Shown here: positions 18,114 to 25,968 of the stretch, in pieces
Layout of the letters: every line of letters begins with the position of its first letter
Position numbering within the stretch: position 1 is the stretch's first letter
Assembly (NCBI RefSeq): GCF_025502585.1
Contig: NZ_CP106679.1
Coordinates: 787,001-851,000, forward strand
Direction of reading: 5' to 3'
DNA: 64,000 nucleotides
From: Reichenbachiella agarivorans
GTDB lineage: Bacteria > Bacteroidota > Bacteroidia > Cytophagales > Cyclobacteriaceae
The notes under the pieces: model-generated
Seen by the model: the letters and a program-made list of their open reading frames with translations, nothing else
Database searches by the model: none
Told to the model about the DNA's origin: nothing
Made by a program: the position numbers and the translations under genes

Positions 18114-18142
18114 ATTCCCCCCGTTATTTCAATCGAATCTAC

Positions 18143-18150
18143 TATATTTA
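18143..18150 (+). promoter_or_regulatory. Near-consensus -7 box before the MtfA-like gene
   Basis: TATATTTA (one base off TAnnTTTG) ends 4 nt before the ATG at 18155. Confidence 0.3.
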
Positions 18151-18154
18151 GAAA

Positions 18155-18970
18155 ATGATTCTTCTCCAACTAGCCCACGAAACCTCGACTGCCATAGACG
18201 CCTTTCGGATGTTTATGATCACCATTGCATTCCTGATTGCCCTCGTACTGACTGGAAAAATCAATTTGGGCATTCGCATCCCAGGCGTATCAGTCCCCAT
18301 GCGTCGAGACCGAAAAATCATCTTGAAAGAAAAATTCCCTTTCTACGCCAAGCTGTCGGACGAAAACAAAAGACGCTTCGAGCGCAAAGTTGATCACTTC
18401 ATCTACAGCAAAGATTTCATCCCTCGCCAGATCGAAAAAGTAACTGAGGAAATGAAAGTCCTCATCGCCGCCTGTGCTGTACAATTGACCATGGGATTTC
18501 CCAATGTAGCACTATCCTACTTCAAACGTATATTGATTTACCCAGATGACTACTACTCCACGATCAGTAAAAAATACCACCGAGGAGAGGTCAACCCAAG
18601 AGCCAAAGCCATCGTGCTGTCATGGAGGCACTTTGTGGAAGGATATGTACACAACACCGACGGGCGAAATCTCGGTCTCCATGAGATGGCACATGCGCTC
18701 AGGATAGAAAACCGAATCAGCAACAACGAATATGACTTCCTAGACAAAGACATCCAAAACAAATGGGAACAATTGGCAGATGAAGAAATCGGGCGCATTC
18801 GCTCAGGAAACAGCCGTATGTTTCGCGACTATGCTGGCACCAACCGTGAAGAATTCTTTGCGGTAGCAGTAGAGAACTTTTTCGAGTGTCCCCAGACTTT
18901 TAAAAATCAGATGCCTGAGTTGTATCATAACTTAGCTTTACTTTTGAGGCAAGACCCTTTGAGCCCATGA
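18155..18970 (+). CDS. MtfA-like zinc peptidase, membrane-anchored
   Basis: 271-aa protein of the MtfA (Mlc titration factor) zincin family. An N-terminal hydrophobic helix (about residues 18-34) would anchor it in the inner membrane. The soluble domain has the metallopeptidase motif HEMAH at 176-180, with the third ligand probably in EEFFAVAVENFFE near 235. E. coli MtfA is an aminopeptidase regulated by Mlc; no such regulator is here, so the substrate is unknown. Its stop overlaps the ATG of the DUF721 gene by 4 nt (ATGA), indicating translational coupling. Confidence 0.88.
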   Translation: MILLQLAHETSTAIDAFRMFMITIAFLIALVLTGKINLGIRIPGVSVPMRRDRKIILKEKFPFYAKLSDENKRRFERKVDHFIYSKDFIPRQIEKVTEEMKVLIAACAVQLTMGFPNVALSYFKRILIYPDDYYSTISKKYHRGEVNPRAKAIVLSWRHFVEGYVHNTDGRNLGLHEMAHALRIENRISNNEYDFLDKDIQNKWEQLADEEIGRIRSGNSRMFRDYAGTNREEFFAVAVENFFECPQTFKNQMPELYHNLALLLRQDPLSP

Positions 18971-19287
18971 TGAAGAAAAAGCCACACCCCGCAGGAGAGA
19001 GAAAAAAAGAAATGGTCACCATGAAGGATCTGATGGAGGCCATGCTCAAATCCTACAACATCGATAGGAAATTTGACCAAGCCACACTCATCACTAAGTG
19101 GAACAAAATCATGGGTACAGCCATCGCCAACCGCACCACCAACCTAGAAATCCGCAACGATGTACTCATCGTCACGCTGTCCTCTGCCCCCCTCAAACAC
19201 GAGCTCAATAACTCCAAGCAAAAAGTGATGGATCTCGTCAACAAAGAGTTTGGCAAACACATCGTCAAGCAGATATTGTTTGTGTAG
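18967..19287 (+). CDS. DUF721 domain protein (DciA-like)
   Basis: 106-aa small basic protein of the DUF721 family. The family includes DciA, a loader or partner of the replicative helicase DnaB in bacteria without DnaC. The domain (about residues 14-105) has the conserved pattern LMEAMLKSYNIDRKFD, ITKWNKIMGTAIANRTT and LNNSKQKVMDLVNKEFG. The first ~12 residues are Lys/Pro-rich. Overlaps the MtfA-like gene by 4 nt. In many Bacteroidota this small protein is next to recF; here recF is absent, so the DciA function is inferred from the family. Confidence 0.8.
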   Translation: MMKKKPHPAGERKKEMVTMKDLMEAMLKSYNIDRKFDQATLITKWNKIMGTAIANRTTNLEIRNDVLIVTLSSAPLKHELNNSKQKVMDLVNKEFGKHIVKQILFV

Positions 19288-19428
19288 AGACTCCACCAGC
19301 ATACATGCTCCAATGAACCCACTCGGGCGCATCTGTGATGCGTTCGCAATTAATGGGCATTTCAAATGCCCACATAGCTAAAGGTTTCAATCGCAATACA
19401 ATTACGATCAAGCAGCAAAGAATCCTCA

Positions 19429-19490
19429 ACAAGCCGCTCCGAGGCATCAGTACAGCCTGTCCGATGCTTCGAGAGCCTCACATGACAAGG
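19429..19490. repeat. Dispersed intergenic repeat, copy A
   Basis: 62-nt segment about 80% identical by hand alignment to 31216-31277, both ending in CATGACAAGG and containing CTCCGAnGCATC and TTCGAG. Part of a non-coding 285-nt gap between convergent genes. Confidence 0.55.
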
Positions 19491-19505
19491 AATCTTTCCT
19501 ACCAG

Positions 19506-19560
19506 AGATAATAAACAAAGAGGCAGCTTGGAATCCAAGCTGCCTCTTTGTTTATTATCT
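19506..19560. terminator. Very long perfect palindromic bidirectional terminator
   Basis: A 55-nt inverted repeat with 27 complementary positions per arm and a single central base (AGATAATAAACAAAGAGG... mirrored), between the convergent DUF721 and yebC genes. A/T-rich outer arms give a T-tract in both directions. Confidence 0.75.
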
Positions 19561-19572
19561 GTACTGGCTAAA

Positions 19573-20280
19573 TCAAGCCATCGTATGATAGACGTTTTGT
19601 ACGTCATCATCATCTTCTATTTTTTCTAACAGCTTGTTGACGTCTTCTTGTTGCTCCTCAGTCAATTCCTTGGTGACCTGTGGAATCCGCTCAAAACCTG
19701 AAGACAATATCTCCATGTTGTTTTCTTCGAAGTACTTCTGCAAAGCGCCATAGTCAGAGAACCCTCCATAGACCATCATGCCATCCTCGTCCTCAAAGAC
19801 CTCTTCGGCTCCATAATCAATCAACTCCAGTTCTAACTCTTCCGCATCCAAACCATCCTTTTTCAATCGGAAGTTGCAAGTATGATCAAACATAAACTCT
19901 ACAGAACCCTGAGTACCCAAGCTGCCATTGCACTTGGTAAAATAGCTTCTGATGTTGGCCACTGTCCTATTGTTGTTGTCGGTAGCGGTCTCTACTAGGA
20001 TGGCGATCCCGTGAGGCCCGTACCCTTCGAACAAAGTTTCCTTGAAATCCCCCTGAGACTTGTCAGTGGCACGCTTGATGGCACGTTCGACATTCTCCTT
20101 GGGCATGTTGGCTGCCTTGGCATTTTGCATGACAGCACGCAATCTTGAATTTGTATTAGGATCTGATCCTCCGTCCTTCACCGCGATGACGATATCCTTG
20201 CCAATGCGCGTAAAGGTTCTGGCCATCTGACCCCAACGTTTTAGTTTTCTAGCTTTTCTAAATTCAAATGCTCTTCCCAT
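19573..20280 (-). CDS. yebC: YebC/PmpR family regulator
   Basis: 235-aa member of the YebC family (TACO1-like). These proteins bind DNA and/or assist translation of proline-rich stretches at the ribosome. Domains seen: basic N-terminus MGRAFEFRKARKLKRWGQMARTF (family hallmark), middle FEGYGPHGIAILVETATDNNNRT near residue 92, and an acidic C-terminal part (about 130-235). A TATATTTG -7 box lies 23 nt upstream. Single gene, ending at the long palindromic terminator. Confidence 0.93.
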   Translation of the reverse strand: MGRAFEFRKARKLKRWGQMARTFTRIGKDIVIAVKDGGSDPNTNSRLRAVMQNAKAANMPKENVERAIKRATDKSQGDFKETLFEGYGPHGIAILVETATDNNNRTVANIRSYFTKCNGSLGTQGSVEFMFDHTCNFRLKKDGLDAEELELELIDYGAEEVFEDEDGMMVYGGFSDYGALQKYFEENNMEILSSGFERIPQVTKELTEEQQEDVNKLLEKIEDDDDVQNVYHTMA

Positions 20281-20303
20281 TATTATTCATTTTATTAGAC
20301 TTA

Positions 20304-20311
20304 CAAATATA
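20304..20311 (-). promoter_or_regulatory. Probable -7 box of yebC
   Basis: Minus strand TATATTTG fits TAnnTTTG, 23 nt before the yebC ATG. Confidence 0.45.
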
Positions 20312-20335
20312 TAATAAGGCTATATTTCTGTTCTT

Positions 20336-20782
20336 ATGAAAAACCTGATTACAGCTATAATTTTCTCAACCTTTGGTCTGGCATGCACACCAAAGTCTAC
20401 CCACACCAATCATCTGTGCGAATCGATCCACTCAGAGTATGTTTTTTGGGGACGGTTTCAACAGGCCATTGAAGATTCGGACGAAAAATTCCTCTTATCA
20501 CATCTACAACCTATTGTCGTATGTGATATATGTGAGGGTGTAGAATCAGACAGTCCAAACATCACAGCGACAGATATGATCAAACACCATCTCCGTATCC
20601 TCAAAGCACCACAAGAAGCCGACTACCAAATAACAATAGAAAAAAATGGTGAAAGCTCCATCTACCATATCAACTATAGCATCAAATGTCGCAATTGCCC
20701 TGAGGGCACTTATAACCTGATCTACAATTTGGAAGAAAGCAAAGGAGATTTTCGACTGACAGACATTTTTTCTGTCCCCTAG
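20336..20782 (+). CDS. Putative lipoprotein
   Basis: 148-aa protein with a lipoprotein signal peptide: basic MKN, hydrophobic LITAIIFSTFG, lipobox FGLAC with the lipidated Cys at 17. The mature part has several Cys residues, including CDICEG and CRNCPEG, which could bind metal or form disulfides in the periplasm. The C-terminal half resembles a small SnoaL/nuclear-transport-factor-like beta domain by strand pattern, but I cannot assign a family. It converges with the TerB-like gene; the two stop codons overlap in the tetranucleotide CTAG. Confidence 0.65.
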   Translation: MKNLITAIIFSTFGLACTPKSTHTNHLCESIHSEYVFWGRFQQAIEDSDEKFLLSHLQPIVVCDICEGVESDSPNITATDMIKHHLRILKAPQEADYQITIEKNGESSIYHINYSIKCRNCPEGTYNLIYNLEESKGDFRLTDIFSVP

Positions 20783-21702
20783 TCAGCTATATCTGGATTG
20801 ACGTACTTGTTTTTAGAGGCCAGCAACATTTTGGAGAAAACAGGAATGCTAGCGTGCTCAAAATAATCATCAAAAAGTTGATCCAAGTATGCCTTGGAAA
20901 AAATATCAGTCTCTAAAAACTCCTCACTAATCGAAGGGATTCTCTGACGAATTTGATCATCACTGATCGTCATCATCGTCCTAAATATCCTGAAAAACTT
21001 CATCTCATTGTAATCAATCTTAGCGTCAGCATTGAGCGTATCCATTGCGACCTGTACCAATGTCAACTCTTGCTCTTGACTCAATGTGGCATTTTTCAAG
21101 ACTTTGAAATAATCTTTGAGAAAGCCCATTCCCATTTGATTGATCACTTCGATCAAAAACTCCAACTCTTCATCCACATTGATGTTGCCAAAAAGCTCAC
21201 TTTCCGAAGCAATCTTACGAATCAACGCAACCTCATTTTCATCGATATGACCATCACAGGTCATGAATGAAAAAGCGGTTTTGAAAGCAATGGATGGAAA
21301 ATTATAAATTTTGCTCTGGCTGTCTCTCATGGCTTGGTTGTTGACCCAGTCGATGACGCCTTGTATATTGTCTTCTATGCGTGATTTGATTTGCGCATCC
21401 AGCGCGAGTTCGTTAGCGCTACGTAGTATTTCTAGTGCATTTTCGCCTGTGAAACCACTGTTGTTTTGTGTCGCCTTGAAATAATCTATGCCACACTGTA
21501 GGACTTCCGTCGCGAGATTGTTGGCCAAAACTCTGAATTCTGGCTCAGTCTCACCAAAAGTCGTTTTCAGCGCTTCGTACTTTGGCTTGGAACGAAACAT
21601 CAACTCCATACCTGTCTCATAGGCAGCCAAAGAGTTTTCCTTCCGCTTTTTCTTCGCCTTTGCTATCTCTTCAATCAGTTCTTTGATATACTTCTGAGTC
21701 AT
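20779..21702 (-). CDS. TerB-like domain protein
   Basis: 307-aa soluble, helix-rich protein. The central region (about residues 150-250) resembles the TerB/DjlA metal-binding fold: FMTCDGHIDENEVALIRKIA and NADAKIDYNEMKFFRIF form the paired acidic-loop helices typical of this fold. The N-terminal ~130 residues are helical and highly charged (IAKAKKKRKEN), and the C-terminus is helical. TerB proteins are linked to stress and tellurite resistance, but no other ter genes are present. ATG 21702 is preferred to the longer frame at 21747. A TATATTTG -7 box lies 42 nt upstream. Confidence 0.65.
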   Translation of the reverse strand: MTQKYIKELIEEIAKAKKKRKENSLAAYETGMELMFRSKPKYEALKTTFGETEPEFRVLANNLATEVLQCGIDYFKATQNNSGFTGENALEILRSANELALDAQIKSRIEDNIQGVIDWVNNQAMRDSQSKIYNFPSIAFKTAFSFMTCDGHIDENEVALIRKIASESELFGNINVDEELEFLIEVINQMGMGFLKDYFKVLKNATLSQEQELTLVQVAMDTLNADAKIDYNEMKFFRIFRTMMTISDDQIRQRIPSISEEFLETDIFSKAYLDQLFDDYFEHASIPVFSKMLLASKNKYVNPDIAD

Positions 21703-21744
21703 GTCTGTTTTCAATTCAATTTCCAACCACAAATTAATAAAAAT

Positions 21745-21752
21745 CAAATATA
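21745..21752 (-). promoter_or_regulatory. Probable -7 box of the TerB-like gene
   Basis: Minus strand TATATTTG fits TAnnTTTG, 42 nt upstream of ATG 21702; it overlaps the longer ORF reading and supports the shorter start. Confidence 0.4.
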
Positions 21753-21812
21753 GAATGGACGAATGGGACTTTTATGTGCGTGAACAGAAATTGACTGCTG
21801 AATCGCATAATT

Positions 21813-22289
21813 CTAGCGAAAATATTTTTCTATGGTTTGGTACCTATGATTGAATATGTCGAGTAGTTGTCTCTTGACAAACAGTGCATGAAGCAAATGC
21901 CCCAAAATGCCAAAGGGCATTTTGTAGGATACCCTATCTGTCATCCACACTTTCCCTTGGTTCAGTTCAAAAATATGCTCATGATGCCACATCGAGTATG
22001 GACCAAATCGCTGTTCATCGACAAAAAAATGATTCTTCTCCACATGCGTGATTTCGGTGACCCACGATGACTTTATACCTAATAGTACAGCTACTCTATA
22101 GGTGATAATTTGTCCCACACGCATCGAGTCCACGAGGTCTGAAGTGATCTCAAAACCCATGTACGCAGGAGTAATTTTCGTCAAGTTTTTGGGAGTAGAA
22201 AAGAAAGCCCACGCCTCCTCCAGCGTGGTGTTGATTTTTTGGTGAACTGTCAACGTATAGATTCCAGAATGACTTTTGATTTTTATCAT
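21813..22289 (-). CDS. SRPBCC-fold protein
   Basis: 158-aa START/Bet v 1-like (SRPBCC) protein. The pattern fits the fold: INTTLEEAWAFFSTPKNLTKITP (ligand-cavity helix after strand 1), strands YRVAVLLGIKSSWVTEITHVEK and HHEHIFELNQGKVWMTDRVSYKMPFG, and a long C-terminal helix (LHALFVKRQLLDIFNHRY). Such proteins bind hydrophobic ligands or act as cyclases; many small Bacteroidota members are near nucleoside-sugar epimerases or photolyases, neither of which is here. Ligand unknown. Confidence 0.78.
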   Translation of the reverse strand: MIKIKSHSGIYTLTVHQKINTTLEEAWAFFSTPKNLTKITPAYMGFEITSDLVDSMRVGQIITYRVAVLLGIKSSWVTEITHVEKNHFFVDEQRFGPYSMWHHEHIFELNQGKVWMTDRVSYKMPFGILGHLLHALFVKRQLLDIFNHRYQTIEKYFR

Positions 22290-22497
22290 AGATTTTGATT
22301 AACAAAATGTTCAACTACGAAGAATAGTTTTGATTTTCAACACCATTGCCATGATGTTCGTTTTTAGATGGTTGTACGTATTGTTTAATCACAAGAACAT
22401 AAAAATTAAACAAAATTTATACATTTTTTCGCTACAGTCTTCTATGACCAAGGCTGCAATTTTCACTAACTTTCGGACGAGAATCAATTGATACCAC

Positions 22498-23838
22498 ATG
22501 ACGAGAGAAGAAGCCATCGCTGCAGTCAAGAATCATTCAAGCAACAAAGTCAAATTTGCCATCATAGACATAGACGGGATTCTCCGTGGAAAATACATCC
22601 ATAAAGATAAGTTTATGGATCAAATCAATGGAGATTTTGGGTTCTGTGATGTAGTGTATGGCTGGGACAGTAGCGATGCACTGTATCATCAATCTGGGAT
22701 TACAGGCTGGGACACAGGCTTTCCAGATGGAAAAGCTAAAATAGATTTGGACACCTTTCGCCAAGTACCATGGGACGAAGATGTCCCCTTTTTTTTGGCT
22801 GATTATGCTGCTGGCTCTCCCTCTAAACCTGTCTGCCCTCGCAGTTTGCTCAAGCAAATCATCGCCAAAGCTGAGAGCAAAGGCCTGTTTGCACAATTCG
22901 CAATAGAATACGAATGGTTCAATTTTCAATCCAACAGTGCCGAAAAAGAAATTACACCCAAGCCTATCTCAGAGGGGATGTTCGGTTATTCACTGACGCG
23001 CTTGGCGCATGCCACGCACTACGTCAACGACATCTTCGACCTCTGTGGATCATTTGATGTCCAAATCGAGGGGATGCACACCGAGACAGGACCTGGAGTA
23101 CTAGAGACAGCCATCCAAAAAGACACCATTCTTCGCGCAGCAGACAAAGGTGCGCTGTTCAAAATGGCGGTCAAGGAAATCGCTAATCAATACGATATTA
23201 TCCCAAGTTTCATGGCCAAATGGAACGAAAAATTACCAGGATGCTCTGGACATTTGCATCAGTCAATTTTGGATCAGAATGGAAACAACCTATTTTTTGA
23301 TCCAAAAGATGAGCAACACATGAGTCCGATGATGAAAAGCTATCTGGCAGGGCAACTGCATTGCTTACCCTATCTGATGCCTTTCTTCGCTCCCACCGTC
23401 AACAGCTACAAACGACTTGTGGAAGGAGCTTGGGCACCGACTACTGTGACTTGGGGCTTAGACAACAGGACTGTGGCGCTTCGCGTACTCAACGACACTG
23501 CCTCCAGCACCAGAATCGAGCATCGTGTGGCAGGTGCTGATGTGAATCCTTACCTCTGTATGGCAGCAGGCTTGGCGTCTGGACTCTATGGGATAGAAAA
23601 CAACCTGAAACTAGAAACTCCAGCCATCTCAGGCAACGCCTACGCCAACAAGAGAGTCAAAAGACTCCCTAGCAATCTCAACGAGGCTACTCAGGCAATG
23701 AAAAAATCCAAATTGGCCAAAGACCTACTTGGCGAAGAGTTCATTCAGCATTTTGCCATGACGCGCGAGCATGAATGGAACGAATACCTCAAAACTGTCT
23801 CCGATTGGGAGCTAAAAAGATACTTTGAAATCATCTAA
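22498..23838 (+). CDS. Glutamine-synthetase-like gamma-glutamyl ligase
   Basis: 446-aa ATP-dependent ligase of the glutamine synthetase fold. The N-terminal beta-grasp domain (about residues 15-110) is followed by the catalytic domain with IEYEWFNF (metal Glu), QIEGMHTETGPGVLE, GCSGHLHQS (metal/ATP His) and RIEHRVAGADVNPYL near 339 (Arg/Glu phosphate site). The PGQ.E part of classical GlnA is altered (TGPGVLE), as in PuuA/GlnA3/IpuC-like enzymes that glutamylate amines rather than ammonia. It is the first gene of a tight operon: its stop overlaps the ATG of a kinase by 1 nt (TAATG). The amine substrate is unknown. Confidence 0.85.
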   Translation: MTREEAIAAVKNHSSNKVKFAIIDIDGILRGKYIHKDKFMDQINGDFGFCDVVYGWDSSDALYHQSGITGWDTGFPDGKAKIDLDTFRQVPWDEDVPFFLADYAAGSPSKPVCPRSLLKQIIAKAESKGLFAQFAIEYEWFNFQSNSAEKEITPKPISEGMFGYSLTRLAHATHYVNDIFDLCGSFDVQIEGMHTETGPGVLETAIQKDTILRAADKGALFKMAVKEIANQYDIIPSFMAKWNEKLPGCSGHLHQSILDQNGNNLFFDPKDEQHMSPMMKSYLAGQLHCLPYLMPFFAPTVNSYKRLVEGAWAPTTVTWGLDNRTVALRVLNDTASSTRIEHRVAGADVNPYLCMAAGLASGLYGIENNLKLETPAISGNAYANKRVKRLPSNLNEATQAMKKSKLAKDLLGEEFIQHFAMTREHEWNEYLKTVSDWELKRYFEII

Positions 23839-24881
23839 TGACAAGAACACTTAATTTTAACGAAATCGTCCTTGAAGCCTGGAGCCACTACGACGATTCT
23901 AGGAAAGTAGTCTCTATCAACGACATCAGTGCACGTGTATCGACAAATCACGTGTTCAAACTCAAACTAGAGACAGGGACGGTTGTCATCGGCAAACTGT
24001 CCTACTTTGGCACCTATGCTAATTTTATGGAAGACCACGCCTTGATCAATTCCTTGGCTATCAACCTATCTGATCCCTATGACCAGTTTATTTCGAGATC
24101 ACTGACCAAAGGGAGTGAACTATTTACCTACCGATACAAAGACAGCGTACTAGATGCATGGGTGGTATTCTACAACCCAATCAAAATCAAGAAAAGGCTT
24201 CCTAAGATTTTGGATCAAAGTCAGATCAAAAATCTTGGCAGAGAAGTAGCCAAATTTCACAAAGCGTGTTTTCAAATCAAAAACATCCTCCCACCTTGGT
24301 CCAAGACCCTCAAGATGGACTTGGATCACCTGCTCCGCATCACAGAAACCGAAGACGGGCAGTATGAGCACCGTGGCAACATCGACACCATCAAACATCA
24401 AATAGATATCTTCAACAAAAACATGGATATATTGGAGACCGATCACTGGCCTTCGATCCCAGTTTTTGTCGACTGGAATATTGGCAATTTTTCTTTGGAC
24501 AAAGACAACAGGTTCTATTCTAGATGGGACTATGATTGGTTTAGGATGAGTTCTAGGATCATGGATTTTTATTTCTTCAGCAGAGTGTGTTCTACGATTG
24601 GAGACAGAGAAGAATTCAGCTACTTGATCGATCCTGTCAACGAAGATCGATTCATTCTATTTCTTAAAGAATACCACAAAATCTATCCTCTGACTCGCAA
24701 TGAAGTTTTGTTCATCAAAGAAGCCTATCGCTTCTTTATCTTGAACTATGTGATCAAAGATGGCCGCTATTTCTTTCATGAAATCTATGCGACCAAACTC
24801 CAAAGAGAGGCCTATGAAATCTACCTGCCTCAAATCGATCAATTCGATGGTGACAAATTATTACGTGCATTAGATCTTTAA
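23838..24881 (+). CDS. APH/choline-kinase-fold phosphotransferase
   Basis: 347-aa small-molecule kinase of the aminoglycoside phosphotransferase/choline kinase fold. The catalytic Brenner-type motif appears as PVFVDWNIGNFSLD (Asp base and metal Asn) near residue 210, followed by the metal Asp in RWDYDWFRM near 230. The N-lobe (about 15-110) has the ATP-binding strands (VVIGKLSYFG with the likely Lys). Substrate not deducible; the fold acts on hydroxyls of amino alcohols, sugars, homoserine or methylthioribose. Starts within the stop of the ligase gene and is followed after 3 nt by the HAD phosphatase gene. Confidence 0.8.
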   Translation: MTRTLNFNEIVLEAWSHYDDSRKVVSINDISARVSTNHVFKLKLETGTVVIGKLSYFGTYANFMEDHALINSLAINLSDPYDQFISRSLTKGSELFTYRYKDSVLDAWVVFYNPIKIKKRLPKILDQSQIKNLGREVAKFHKACFQIKNILPPWSKTLKMDLDHLLRITETEDGQYEHRGNIDTIKHQIDIFNKNMDILETDHWPSIPVFVDWNIGNFSLDKDNRFYSRWDYDWFRMSSRIMDFYFFSRVCSTIGDREEFSYLIDPVNEDRFILFLKEYHKIYPLTRNEVLFIKEAYRFFILNYVIKDGRYFFHEIYATKLQREAYEIYLPQIDQFDGDKLLRALDL

Positions 24882-24884
24882 AAT

Positions 24885-25733
24885 ATGGAAATTCAGGAAT
24901 TTAAAAATGTAGTGAAGAATTATGACGTGGTGTTCTTTGATGCCTACGGCGTGTTAAAAAATTCCAGTGGGATGATCCCACATATTGAGAAGACTTTTGA
25001 ATACCTGATCAATAACAATATCGAGTTTTACATCTTGACCAATGACGCATCCAGAGGGCCAAAATCCCTTGCCAAAAGCTATATCGATGCAGGGCTCACG
25101 ATGATCAATGAGGACAAGATCATCTCGTCAGGCATGCTCGCTCGTGAATACCTCAAAACCAAAGTCGCTGATGGAAAAGTCGCCTACCTCGGCACCAAAC
25201 AATCCGCACATTATCTGGAAGAAACAGGGCTCAAAGCACTATCCATAGCAGACCTAGACCTCAACAACATAGCAGATGTCAATGCGCTGGTATTCCTAGA
25301 TGACGAAGGTTTTGACTGGCATACTGATTTAAATAAACTGGTCAATTTGCTCCGTCTCAGAAACATCCCTGTCATAGTTGCCAATACGGATAGGTCTTAT
25401 CCTATATCCGACAGAATGGTGGCCATAGCAGTAGGAAGCATCGCTGATATGATCGAAAAAATCACCGGTAGAAAATTTATCAAATTTGGCAAGCCCGATT
25501 CGAGTATGTTCATCTTTGCCTACCAACATACGATCAAAGCGCAAGAGGTTGGCAAAGAAAAAATACTGATGGTGGGCGACACCTTGATCACCGATATTAT
25601 AGGTGGCAACAAGTTTGGAATTGATACAGCACTCGTGCTCACAGGCAACACCCTGCCAGAACACTACATGGATCGAATCAAAGCCTTGGGAATCATACCA
25701 GATCATGTATGTCACTCTGCTGTGGTTTATTAA
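24885..25733 (+). CDS. HAD-IIA (NagD-like) phosphatase
   Basis: 282-aa haloacid-dehalogenase-superfamily hydrolase of subclass IIA. Motif I is FFDAYGVL (nucleophile Asp19), motif II ILTNDASRG near 48, the IIA cap lies between about 75 and 185, motif III is KFGKPDSSMF (catalytic Lys) and motif IV is MVGDTLITDIIGG. The second Asp of motif I (D+2, general acid/base in most HAD phosphatases) is Tyr21. Third gene of the ligase-kinase-phosphatase operon (3-nt gap), probably removing a phosphate placed by the kinase. Substrate unknown. Confidence 0.85.
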   Translation: MEIQEFKNVVKNYDVVFFDAYGVLKNSSGMIPHIEKTFEYLINNNIEFYILTNDASRGPKSLAKSYIDAGLTMINEDKIISSGMLAREYLKTKVADGKVAYLGTKQSAHYLEETGLKALSIADLDLNNIADVNALVFLDDEGFDWHTDLNKLVNLLRLRNIPVIVANTDRSYPISDRMVAIAVGSIADMIEKITGRKFIKFGKPDSSMFIFAYQHTIKAQEVGKEKILMVGDTLITDIIGGNKFGIDTALVLTGNTLPEHYMDRIKALGIIPDHVCHSAVVY

Positions 25734-25823
25734 ACTGCAAAATATTACTATCCTAGCAAGCACATATACGCCATCTAGATCAACCATCACAAAGGCCTAA
25801 ATCACCTTAAGTGATTAATAATG

Positions 25824-25903
25824 AAAACTTTGTAAAAAATAAAGATCACGTCAATGTGTTTGCTATGGTATCTCTTTCCAAAAAACTTTTCTTACAAAGT
25901 TTT
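25824..25903. other. Inverted repeat upstream of histidine kinase
   Basis: AAAACTTTGTAA at 25824-25835 is the exact complement of TTACAAAGTTTT at 25892-25903 (12 bp, 56-nt spacing). A smaller hairpin AATCAC-CTTAA-GTGATT precedes it near 25800. In the 235-nt gap between the HAD gene and the histidine kinase. Confidence 0.4.
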
Positions 25904-25968
25904 TATCCTATATTTAGGAATCAAATGCATAACCTCTGTTTATCCCCGTAGCAGATTAGAGAATTGTT

